Below are positions 1-6,242 of a DNA stretch of 22,022 nucleotides, piece by piece (within the stretch, counting starts at the first letter, position 1; every line of letters begins with the position of its first letter). Source of the DNA: an uncultured Collinsella sp. (lineage in GTDB: Bacteria > Actinomycetota > Coriobacteriia > Coriobacteriales > Coriobacteriaceae); the NCBI GenBank assembly GCA_934630855.1, contig CAKTWW010000037.1, forward strand, positions 1-22,022, written 5' to 3'. The translations under genes were made by a program, and so were the position numbers. The notes beneath the pieces are model-generated. The model saw only the letters and a list, made by a program, of their open reading frames with translations. It was not told the origin of the DNA and made no database searches.

Positions 1-135
1 TCCGGGGGCGGGTCGGGGGCTTCTCTCCGGAACGTCCTCGGACATGCAAAGAGGCTCCGCATCGCGCTTCGCGCTGCGGAGCCTCTTTGCGTCCTGCGGA
101 GAGTTCCGGAGAGAAGCCCCCGACCCGCCCCCGGA
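1..135. repeat. Nested long palindrome (double-arm inverted repeat)
   Basis: Positions 1-33 and 103-135 are perfect reverse complements (33 bp). Inside them, 47-60 and 76-89 form a second perfect 14-bp inverted repeat closing on a short GC-rich loop that contains CGCGCTTCGCG. The inner hairpin begins with CAAAG and ends with CTTTG, so it could act as a transcription terminator in either direction for genes left of the window. The outer arms are rich in G and C runs and have no T-tract, so termination does not explain them. The left arm begins at base 1 and may extend beyond the window. What it does is unknown; a mobile or REP-like intergenic repeat is my best inference. Confidence 0.85.
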
Positions 136-187
136 TTCCCTGCGTTTACGGCCTTGAGGTCGGCGTGGGCGGAGATTGTGGCTGATA

Positions 188-315
188 GGGATACGTATCC
201 CGGTTGCTGTTTCGCGCTTTGCGCGAAAGGCGCATCACTTTGGGGAGGGTGGGCAACTTGGTCGAACTGCTGCTCTGCCCCGGTCGCATTCCTGGAGCGT
301 TTCCCCTCCAGGAAT
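188..315. repeat. Three short perfect palindromes upstream of the ribU promoter
   Basis: There are three separate inverted repeats. 188-201 is GGGATACGTATCCC, a 14-bp palindrome with no loop. 210-217 pairs with 221-228 (TTTCGCGC / GCGCGAAA, 3-nt loop). 288-297 pairs with 306-315 (ATTCCTGGAG / CTCCAGGAAT, 8-nt loop). None is followed by a T-tract. They lie between the large palindrome at the window start and the predicted promoter at 330-357, so they could be operator sites or the remains of an upstream transcript end. I see no convincing coding region in 136-360. Confidence 0.5.
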
Positions 316-329
316 TACCCTCGGCGTAC

Positions 330-357
330 TTGCGCTAATACCCGCTCGTGCTACACT
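330..357 (+). promoter_or_regulatory. Predicted ribU-ecfA-ecfT promoter (extended -10)
   Basis: A -35-like TTGCGC at 330-335 is separated by 16 nt from TACACT at 352-357. The -10 is preceded by TGC, giving an extended -10 of the form TGnTAnnnT. Transcription would start near 363-365, exactly where the first paired strand of the FMN riboswitch begins. That fit between start site and RNA structure is the best support. It was assigned by eye only. Confidence 0.5.
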
Positions 358-364
358 TGCAATT

Positions 365-552
365 GCTGTTTCAGGGCGGGGTGGAATTCCCCACTGGCGG
401 TAAATCGGGCGGTGCCACAGGGGCGCCGTGGCGCGGGCGAGGTGCCTGCGACCGAGCCGATGAGTCCGCGACCCGTGTGTGCGTTGGTTCGCATGCCGGC
501 TGAACTGGTGAGATCCCAGTACCAACGGTTAGAGTCCGGATGAAAGAGGCAG
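365..552 (+). ncRNA. FMN riboswitch (RFN element)
   Basis: The conserved RFN blocks are present in order: AGGGCGGGGTG then CCCCACTGGCGGTAA (373-403), GAGCCGATGAGTCCGCGACC near 454-473, a variable stem, GATCCCAGTACCAACGGT near 512-529, and AGAGTCCGGATGAAAGAGG (531-549). These form the multi-helix junction that binds FMN and represses riboflavin synthesis or uptake genes in many bacteria. The closing P1 stem pairs TTTCA (369-373) with TGAAA (541-545). Only about 10 nt separate P1 from the ribU start, so there is no room for a separate terminator. Control of translation through the ribosome binding site is inferred. Confidence 0.93.
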
Positions 553-560
553 GTGATCTT

Positions 561-1151
561 ATGTCTGAACAGTCGCAGCATATCCATTTTGAGAACACGA
601 ATAGGTGGAGCACCAAACAGCTCGTTACCATGGCGCTGATGTGTGCCTTGGGCGCGCTCTTTATGTATGTGCAGCTGCCCATCCTTCCTTCGGCGCCGTT
701 TTTGACGTATGACCCGTCGTTGGTGCCGGCGATGGTGTGCGGATTTGCGTATGGCCCTGGTGCCGGTACTGCTGTTGCCGCCATGGCGATTGTTATCCAT
801 GCGCTCACCACGGGCGACTGGGTCGGTGCGCTTATGAACCTGGTCGCCACGCTGGGCTATATTCTGCCCGCCGCTATCGTCTACCAGAAGATGCACACCT
901 ACAAGGGCGCCGTGATTGGTCTGGTGCTCGGCGTTATTGCCGCTACCGCGCTGTCCATGGTGGCAAACCTGACCATTGGCGTGTGGTTCTGGTACGGTTC
1001 CGTCGACGTGATCTTGCCGCTCATGATTCCCGCCGTGCTGCCGTTCAACCTTATCAAGACCGTGCTCAATTCGGTGTTGACGCTGGCGGTGTATAAGGCA
1101 GTCTCGAACCTCATCACGCCCAAGAAGGACCAGGTCAAAGGTCGCGCATGA
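561..1151 (+). CDS. ribU: Riboflavin ECF transporter substrate-binding (S) component RibU
   Basis: This is a 196-residue, strongly hydrophobic protein with about five to six membrane segments, the usual size and form of ECF S components. The N-terminal segment 'WSTKQLVTMALMCALGALF' matches the start of many S proteins, where the first helix carries the Ala-rich face that contacts EcfT. The substrate is inferred to be riboflavin because an FMN riboswitch sits immediately upstream. The start at 561 is preferred over an in-frame ATG at 540, which lies inside the conserved RFN sequence; 561 has AGGTGA at 551-556 as ribosome binding site. Its stop overlaps the ecfA start (ATGA at 1148-1151), so it is translationally coupled to the energising module. 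Confidence 0.88.
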   Translation: MSEQSQHIHFENTNRWSTKQLVTMALMCALGALFMYVQLPILPSAPFLTYDPSLVPAMVCGFAYGPGAGTAVAAMAIVIHALTTGDWVGALMNLVATLGYILPAAIVYQKMHTYKGAVIGLVLGVIAATALSMVANLTIGVWFWYGSVDVILPLMIPAVLPFNLIKTVLNSVLTLAVYKAVSNLITPKKDQVKGRA

Positions 1152-3052
1152 TTGAGTGTCGGGGCGTTTCCTTTAGCTATGACGGTGCTGCATCGGCGCT
1201 CGATGGCATCGATCTGAACATCGAGGATGGCGAGTTTTTCTGCATCCTCGGTGGCAACGGGTCGGGCAAGTCAACGTTTGCCAAGCATCTGAATGCGCTG
1301 CTGCAGCCCGATGAGGGCGCGGTGCGCATCGATGGCATGGATGCGTCCGACCCCGAGCTGGTCTACGACATCCGCTCGACCGCGGGTATGGTGTTTCAGA
1401 ATCCTGATGATCAGCTGGTGGCGACGCTTGTCGAGGACGACGTTGCCTTTGGCCCCGAGAACTTAGGGGTCGAATCGGCCCAGATCGCGCAGCGTGTGCG
1501 GGATGTGCTGAAGGCGGTGGGTCTGGTGGGCTTTGAGCGCCACGAGACCCACGCGCTCTCGGGCGGGCAAAAGCAGCGCGTGGCGCTCGCCGGCGTGCTT
1601 GCCATGGAGCCGCGCGTGCTCATCTTGGACGAGGCATCCTCGATGCTCGATCCGCGCGGGCGCAAGGGTCTTATGAAGGCCTGCCACGCGCTTCACGATC
1701 ACGGTATGACCATCGTGATGATTACGCACTTTATGGAGGAGGCCGCCGAGGCCGATCGCGTTGCAGTCTTCCGGGCAGGTCGCGTTGCCATGCTCGGCAC
1801 GCCCGACGAGATCTTGACGCGGGCGGACGAGCTCGCGCAGCTCAACCTGGACATGCCGGCGTCGTGCTGCCTGGGCATGGCGCTTCGTGCGAAGGGCGTG
1901 CCCGTTCGCGCGCAGGTGCGCGAGGCGGACATGGTCGCCGAAATCTCGCGTGTTTATTCCGAGCAGGGCATGACGAATCCTGCGGTGCACTCTTTGCCGC
2001 TGCGCTCGGATGCCGTTGCCGCCGAATCCGCCGAGACCGATGAGTCCGACGCCTCGGATCCCGTTATCGATCTTTCTCATGTTTCGTGCAGCTATTCGCT
2101 GAGCGCCCGCGAGCGTCGTCGCTGGCAAAAGCGCTCGGCCGCCGAGGGCGCATCGAGCAAGCAGGCCCTCTGGGGCAACGATCCCAGCAGCCCCTGGGCA
2201 CTGCGCGACGTGTCGCTGACGGTGCGTCGTGGCGAGTTCCTGGGCCTGGCAGGTCATACCGGTTCGGGCAAGTCGACGCTGGTCCAGCATCTCAACGGCC
2301 TGATCCGTCCTCAGGAGGGATCCGTTCACGCGTTGGGTCTCGACCTGTCAAACAAGAAAGATGCTGCCGCGGTTAAGGCAAAGGTCGGCGTGGTGTTTCA
2401 GTATCCCGAGCGCCAGCTGTTCGCCGAGACCGTGGCGCAGGACGTGGCATTTGGTCCGCACAACCTTGGTTTGTCACAGGCCGAGGTCGCCCGCCGTGTA
2501 GAGTCATCGCTCACGCGCGTGGGTCTCGACCTTGCCACGGTGGGCGACAAGAGCCCCTTTGAGCTCTCGGGTGGGCAGCAGCGCCGCGTGACGTTTGCTG
2601 GCGTGCTCGCCATGGAGCCCGAGGTCCTGGTGCTCGATGAGCCCATGGCGGGACTCGATCCGGCGGCACGCAAGGATTTCTTGGAACTTATCGGTCGCTT
2701 TCATGACGAGGGCCTGACCGTCGTCATGGTCTCGCACAGTATGGATGACCTGGCCAATTGCTGTGACCGTATTGTCGTGATGAATGAGGGCACGGTGTTT
2801 GCCGAGGGCGCGCCCGCGCAGGTGTTTGCGCATGCCGATGAGCTCAAGTCGATCGGCTTGGGCGTACCCGCTGCCCAGCGCATGGCGCTGGCGCTCGCGG
2901 AGGCCGGCGTGCCGCTGCGCTGCGGCGGGCTCTACACGGTTGAGTCGTTGGCTGACGAGTTGACTGGTCTGCTGATTGGTCGCTCGGATGGCGTTTCAAG
3001 TGCCATTGGCATGGCCAAGTCCATGACGGTCGCGCGAGAGGAGGGCTGCTAA
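1148..3052 (+). CDS. ecfA: ECF transporter ATPase, two EcfA domains fused in one chain
   Basis: This 634-residue protein contains two complete ABC ATPase domains. Domain 1 has Walker A GGNGSGKST (residues 35-43), Q-loop VFQNPDDQL, signature LSGGQ (137-141), Walker B LILDE (158-162) and H-loop MITHF. Domain 2 has Walker A GHTGSGKST (369-377), VFQYPERQL, signature LSGGQQRR (473-480), Walker B VLVLDEP (from 493) and VSHSMDD. A linker of about 90 residues (roughly 235-325), charged and low in complexity, joins them. Most ECF systems encode EcfA and EcfA' as separate genes; here both are on one chain, so the heterodimer is built in. It hydrolyses ATP at the inner face of the membrane to drive riboflavin uptake with EcfT and RibU. 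The start overlaps the ribU stop and the stop overlaps the ecfT start (TAATG), indicating tight co-translation. Confidence 0.93.
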   Translation: MIECRGVSFSYDGAASALDGIDLNIEDGEFFCILGGNGSGKSTFAKHLNALLQPDEGAVRIDGMDASDPELVYDIRSTAGMVFQNPDDQLVATLVEDDVAFGPENLGVESAQIAQRVRDVLKAVGLVGFERHETHALSGGQKQRVALAGVLAMEPRVLILDEASSMLDPRGRKGLMKACHALHDHGMTIVMITHFMEEAAEADRVAVFRAGRVAMLGTPDEILTRADELAQLNLDMPASCCLGMALRAKGVPVRAQVREADMVAEISRVYSEQGMTNPAVHSLPLRSDAVAAESAETDESDASDPVIDLSHVSCSYSLSARERRRWQKRSAAEGASSKQALWGNDPSSPWALRDVSLTVRRGEFLGLAGHTGSGKSTLVQHLNGLIRPQEGSVHALGLDLSNKKDAAAVKAKVGVVFQYPERQLFAETVAQDVAFGPHNLGLSQAEVARRVESSLTRVGLDLATVGDKSPFELSGGQQRRVTFAGVLAMEPEVLVLDEPMAGLDPAARKDFLELIGRFHDEGLTVVMVSHSMDDLANCCDRIVVMNEGTVFAEGAPAQVFAHADELKSIGLGVPAAQRMALALAEAGVPLRCGGLYTVESLADELTGLLIGRSDGVSSAIGMAKSMTVAREEGC

Positions 3053-3852
3053 TGGAGGCGTTTTCGTTTGGCAGCTACTATCCCGGAGATAGCGCAGTCC
3101 ATCGCCTGGACCCGCGCACCAAGTTGCTCCTGGGTTTCGTATTCCTGATTACGACGCTCACGGTCAGTAGCTTCCTCGGCTTGCTTCCGGTGGCGGCCTT
3201 CGTTGTCCTGATCTATGCCGTATCCCGGGTGCCGTTACGCCGTGTCCTGTCGTCGATGGCGCCGCTGCTGGGGATTGTCGTGGTGGTCGCGGTGCTCAGC
3301 CTGTTTTCTGACCAAAGCGGGCGTATCCTGTGTCGGCTCGGCTTTCTGCAGATAAGCGAGGGCTCGCTGCGCTCTGCCGCCTTTATGGCGTGCCGCCTGA
3401 CCTTGATGATGGCCGGCATGAGCGCCATTACGCTCACCACGCCGACGCTCGACCTTACCGCGGGCTTTGAACGCCTGCTCACGCCGTTTGCACGCGTGGG
3501 GCTCCCCGCGCACGAGCTCGGCATGATCATGGGTATTGCACTGCGCTTTATGCCGCAGTTCGCCACCGAGATGAAGCAGACGGCAGACGCGCAGGCAAGT
3601 CGCGGTGCGCGCGTGACGGGTGGTCCGCTCGGCGGCGTGCGTATGCTCGGTAGCGTGGCGATTCCGCTGTTCACAGGCGTGTTCCGTCATGCCGAAACGC
3701 TTTCGGCTGCAATGGATGCGCGCTGCTATCACGGCGAGCAGGGCCGCACGCGGCTGCATACGCTTGCATTTGGCCGCAGGGATGCGCTGGCTGCGGTGGT
3801 GACGGCGCTGCTGCTCGCGTGCGTCATCGTCATCAACCTTCAACTTGTTTAA
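3052..3852 (+). CDS. ecfT: ECF transporter transmembrane component EcfT
   Basis: This 266-residue membrane protein has four to six hydrophobic segments and the EcfT opening 'YYPGDSAVHRLDPRTKLLL', typical of the CbiQ/EcfT family. The two cytoplasmic coupling motifs that dock on EcfA are present: QASRGAR (encoded near 3592-3612) and AMDARCYHG (near 3709-3735). The second normally reads A-R-G; here Cys replaces Gly. It links the double ATPase to RibU. Its ATG overlaps the ecfA stop codon. A 30-nt gap separates it from the first PPOX gene, so read-through into that gene is likely. The family is certain; which S components it serves besides RibU cannot be told from the window. Confidence 0.92.
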   Translation: MEAFSFGSYYPGDSAVHRLDPRTKLLLGFVFLITTLTVSSFLGLLPVAAFVVLIYAVSRVPLRRVLSSMAPLLGIVVVVAVLSLFSDQSGRILCRLGFLQISEGSLRSAAFMACRLTLMMAGMSAITLTTPTLDLTAGFERLLTPFARVGLPAHELGMIMGIALRFMPQFATEMKQTADAQASRGARVTGGPLGGVRMLGSVAIPLFTGVFRHAETLSAAMDARCYHGEQGRTRLHTLAFGRRDALAAVVTALLLACVIVINLQLV

Positions 3853-3882
3853 GCGCGATTCGAGCGCAAGAAAGGGGTCCAT

Positions 3883-4329
3883 ATGACCGACAACGACCGT
3901 ACGACGCAGCTCGAGCGCGCCTGTTCGTACCTCAGGCGTATCCCGGCGTGGTATTTAGCTACGACCGATGTGGTCGACGGACATCAGCCGCGTGTGAGGC
4001 CGTTTTCGTTTGCCATGGTCGATGAGGGCAAACTGTGGTTTTGTACATCGCGCGACAAGGACGTGTGGGCCGAGCTCGTTGTGAACCCCAAGTTTGAGCT
4101 CTCGGGCTGGAAGCCGGGGGAGTGCTGGATCGTGCTGACCGGCGAGGCTGCGCTCGAGGACGATGCCGTCGTAAGTGATCGCGTTCGCGAGGCTGGCTTT
4201 AAGCACATGGTGGGCATCGGCGAGGATCACGAGAACGCCAACGACGGTCGCCTCGCGTTTTTCTCGGTCCGCAACATCGCCGCCCGCTTCTGCGATATCG
4301 ACGGCAGCGAGGAGCGCCTGGAACTCTAA
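3883..4329 (+). CDS. PPOX-fold (pyridoxamine 5'-phosphate oxidase family) protein, copy 1
   Basis: This 148-residue protein has the split-barrel flavin-binding signature 'PAWYLATTD' followed by PRVRPFSFA, a GKLWFCTSRDKDVW segment and NPKFELSGW, as seen in small FMN- or F420-binding PPOX and NimA-like proteins. A true PdxH is longer (about 200 residues or more) with different C-terminal motifs, so PLP synthesis is unlikely. A general flavin-dependent reductase or flavin-storage role is possible but unproven. AAAGGGG at 3871-3877 is the ribosome binding site. It lies 30 nt after ecfT and 32 nt before a second copy of itself. Placement after a riboflavin transporter suggests its cofactor is FMN; this is inference. 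Confidence 0.82.
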   Translation: MTDNDRTTQLERACSYLRRIPAWYLATTDVVDGHQPRVRPFSFAMVDEGKLWFCTSRDKDVWAELVVNPKFELSGWKPGECWIVLTGEAALEDDAVVSDRVREAGFKHMVGIGEDHENANDGRLAFFSVRNIAARFCDIDGSEERLEL

Positions 4330-4361
4330 TTCATGCAAATTGACTAGTGCCAGGAGGAATC

Positions 4362-4772
4362 ATGGACGGATTGAATACGGTTTTGGAGTATCTGACGTCG
4401 GTGCCGGCGTGGTATCTGGCGACGAGCGTGGACGGGCAGCCGCATGTACGCCCTTTCTCATTTGCGCAGATTCAGGATGGCAAGCTGTGGTTTGTGACGG
4501 CGCGCACCAAAGACGTGTGGCAGGAGCTGCTGCAAAACCAGCGCTTTGAGGCCACGAGCTGGTGGCCGGGCCATGGCTGGCTCATCTTGCGCGGGCGTGC
4601 TGGCCTGGATGACCGGGCGGCGGGCGATATGCGCGAAGCCGGGTGGAAGCATCTGGAGCGCCTGGGCGAGCACTACGAGGGCGCAGGCGACCCCACCCTC
4701 GTCTTCTTTAGCGTGGAGGACCCCGAGGCCTTTATCTGCAACCATGACGAATGGGTGCCGGTCGAGCTCTAG
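4362..4772 (+). CDS. PPOX-fold (pyridoxamine 5'-phosphate oxidase family) protein, copy 2
   Basis: This 136-residue protein aligns with the preceding one over its whole length: VPAWYLAT, DGQPHVRPFSFA, DGKLWFVTARTKDVWQEL, a REAGWKH motif and FFSVEDPEAF all have counterparts there. It lacks about ten residues of copy 1 in two small gaps. The start at 4362 is chosen because AGGAGGA at 4352-4358 lies just upstream; an in-frame GTG at 4347 has no such site. The pair looks like a tandem duplication that has since diverged. It ends before a strong terminator at 4818-4877, so it is probably the last gene of the riboflavin transporter transcript. The enzymatic reaction is unknown. Confidence 0.82.
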   Translation: MDGLNTVLEYLTSVPAWYLATSVDGQPHVRPFSFAQIQDGKLWFVTARTKDVWQELLQNQRFEATSWWPGHGWLILRGRAGLDDRAAGDMREAGWKHLERLGEHYEGAGDPTLVFFSVEDPEAFICNHDEWVPVEL

Positions 4773-4817
4773 GCGAGTATCTCGGCAAGCCTCAACAATT
4801 CATATCTCCGCACGAAG

Positions 4818-4878
4818 CGGGCCCCACATTGCAACGTCGCCGTAAGGCGCACCGAGCAATGTGGGGCCCGTATTTATT
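4818..4878 (+). terminator. Rho-independent terminator after the PPOX pair
   Basis: A perfect 15-bp inverted repeat (4818-4832 with 4856-4870, CGGGCCCCACATTGC and its complement) is followed by TATTTATTT. It ends the ribU-ecfA-ecfT-PPOX transcript and insulates the arginine promoter downstream. The 23-nt loop contains a smaller possible pairing. Confidence 0.85.
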
Positions 4879-4915
4879 TGTCAATTCCTTCGAGTGAATG
4901 TGTCGGGATTGTTTC

Positions 4916-4958
4916 AATGCATGAATATGCAAAAGATTTGCGTATATATGCATCTTTT
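4916..4958. promoter_or_regulatory. Possible ArgR operator upstream of argC
   Basis: An AT-rich island in a GC-rich region contains ATGCATGAATATGCAAA (4917-4933) and GTATATATGCAT (4942-4953), similar to the imperfect 18-bp ARG boxes bound by ArgR. The segments AAAAGAT (4931-4937) and ATCTTTT (4952-4958) form an inverted repeat. The site overlaps or precedes the predicted argC promoter, as expected for repression by arginine. No argR gene is in the window, and the match was judged by eye. Confidence 0.4.
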
Positions 4959-4969
4959 GGTGCTAAAGT
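4938..4969 (+). promoter_or_regulatory. Predicted argC promoter (extended -10)
   Basis: TGCTAAAGT at 4961-4969 fits the extended -10 pattern TGnTAnnnT also seen upstream of ribU and veg. A weak -35-like TTGCGT lies at 4938-4943 with a long 20-nt spacer. Transcription would start near 4975, giving a leader of about 60 nt before argC. Confidence 0.4.
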
Positions 4970-5037
4970 TTCAACCTACTTCATAACGACGGCTGCGGGA
5001 TACGCATCAGTGCATAACTGCAGACAAGGAGTCTGAT

Positions 5038-6108
5038 ATGTCTTTAAAGGTTGGAATTGTCGGTGCGGCTGGATATGCCGGCGCCGAGCTCATTCGCCTC
5101 GTCCTCGGCCATCCCGAGTTTGAACTTGTCGCCATTACGTCCAACGCCGATGCCGGCCAGCCGCTGTCTGCGGTATATCCGAGCTTTGCCGGCGTAAGCG
5201 ACCTTGTCTTCACGACGCACGACGCTCCCGAGCTTAAATCCTGCGACGCCGTCTTTTTGGCCGTGCCGCACACCGCCGCCATGTCGCAGGTTCCCTCCCT
5301 GCTTGCCGCAGGGGTTTCCTGCTTTGACCTTTCGGCCGACTATCGCCTGAGCGACCCGGCCACCTTTGAGGCTTGGTATGCCGCCGAGCACACGAGCCCC
5401 GAGCTGCTCAAGACCCGCGCCTTTGGTCTGCCCGAGCTGTTCTGCAAGGATTTGGAGACCGCTGCATCCGACCACGCCGACGGCAAGCCCGTACTGGTCG
5501 CCTGCGCCGGTTGCTATCCCACCGCAACGAGTCTTGCCGCCGCGCCTGCCGTGCGCGCCGGCTGGGTTGCCCAGAGCGGCCCCGTGATCGTCGATGCCAT
5601 CAGCGGCGTGACGGGTGCCGGTAAGTCCTGCAACGCCCGTACCCATTTTTGCAGCGCGGACGAGAATCTGGAGGCTTATGGCGTGGGTAAACATCGCCAT
5701 ACGCCCGAAATCGAGCAGATCTTGGGCTTAACCGATCGCGTCGTCTTTACCCCGCACCTGGCACCGCTCAAGCGCGGCCTGCTCTCCACGGTGACGATGC
5801 CGCTCGCGCCGCAAGCTCTCGACAGTCTGACGATTGAGGACGTCGTCGAACATTACAAGCAGTTCTATGCCGGTCGCGCTTTTGTGCGCGTGCTCGACGC
5901 CGGCCAGCAGCCCAAGACGGCTTCGGTCGTCGGCACCAATGCCGCCCAGATCGGCCTTGCGCTCAACAAGCGCGCGGGCGTGCTGGTTGCGACGGGTGCA
6001 ATCGACAATTTGTGCAAGGGCGCTGCGGGCCAGGCGGTCCAGTGCGCCAACATCGTCTTTGGTTTTGACGAGCGACGAGGCTTGCCCACAGTGGCGTGCC
6101 CGGTGTAG
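5038..6108 (+). CDS. argC: N-acetyl-gamma-glutamyl-phosphate reductase ArgC
   Basis: This 356-residue protein reduces N-acetylglutamyl phosphate to the semialdehyde with NADPH, the third step of ornithine synthesis. The N-terminal Rossmann motif GAAGYAGAEL lies at residues 9-18 and the catalytic cysteine in AGCYPTA at Cys159. The region KHRHTPEIEQ and the segment HLAPLKRGLL are typical of the dimerisation/phosphate-binding half. The length matches the family. The ribosome binding site AAGGAG is at about 5026-5031. It is the first gene of an argC-J-B-D cluster, but a terminator-like hairpin separates it from argJ, so its level may differ from the rest. Confidence 0.96.
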   Translation: MSLKVGIVGAAGYAGAELIRLVLGHPEFELVAITSNADAGQPLSAVYPSFAGVSDLVFTTHDAPELKSCDAVFLAVPHTAAMSQVPSLLAAGVSCFDLSADYRLSDPATFEAWYAAEHTSPELLKTRAFGLPELFCKDLETAASDHADGKPVLVACAGCYPTATSLAAAPAVRAGWVAQSGPVIVDAISGVTGAGKSCNARTHFCSADENLEAYGVGKHRHTPEIEQILGLTDRVVFTPHLAPLKRGLLSTVTMPLAPQALDSLTIEDVVEHYKQFYAGRAFVRVLDAGQQPKTASVVGTNAAQIGLALNKRAGVLVATGAIDNLCKGAAGQAVQCANIVFGFDERRGLPTVACPV

Positions 6109-6136
6109 CACATTCGATTGTTAACGATTTGGTAGT

Positions 6137-6216
6137 CGGGCATCGAGTGGGGCGCCACTTTTAAGCTGGTCTAGTGATTGCGGCTAGCGTGGCGTGTCAT
6201 CTGATGCCCGTTTTTT
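6137..6216 (+). terminator. Terminator-like hairpin between argC and argJ
   Basis: CGGGCATC (6137-6144) pairs with GATGCCCG (6203-6210), followed directly by six T residues (6211-6216). The 58-nt interior holds a smaller hairpin AGTGG-GGCG-CCACT and a CTAG / CTAG pair. The stem-plus-T-tract layout is that of an intrinsic terminator, yet argJ starts only 27 nt later and no clear promoter separates them. It may be a partial terminator or an attenuator that lowers argJBD expression relative to argC. Confidence 0.6.
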
Positions 6217-6242
6217 GTTTGATATAAGGAGCCATAGGGACG

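Noticed and set aside
154..543. Open frame of 129 codons upstream of ribU
   Set aside because: It runs through the promoter and the whole FMN riboswitch, has an unconserved Cys/Arg-rich composition and no ribosome binding site.
3883..4772. PdxH (true pyridoxamine phosphate oxidase)
   Set aside because: Both proteins are too short and lack the C-terminal PdxH motifs; only the general split-barrel fold is supported.
4773..5037. T-box or amino-acid riboswitch before argC
   Set aside because: No T-box sequence (AGGGTGGNACCGCG-like) and no antiterminator are present; the terminator at 4818-4878 belongs to the upstream gene.
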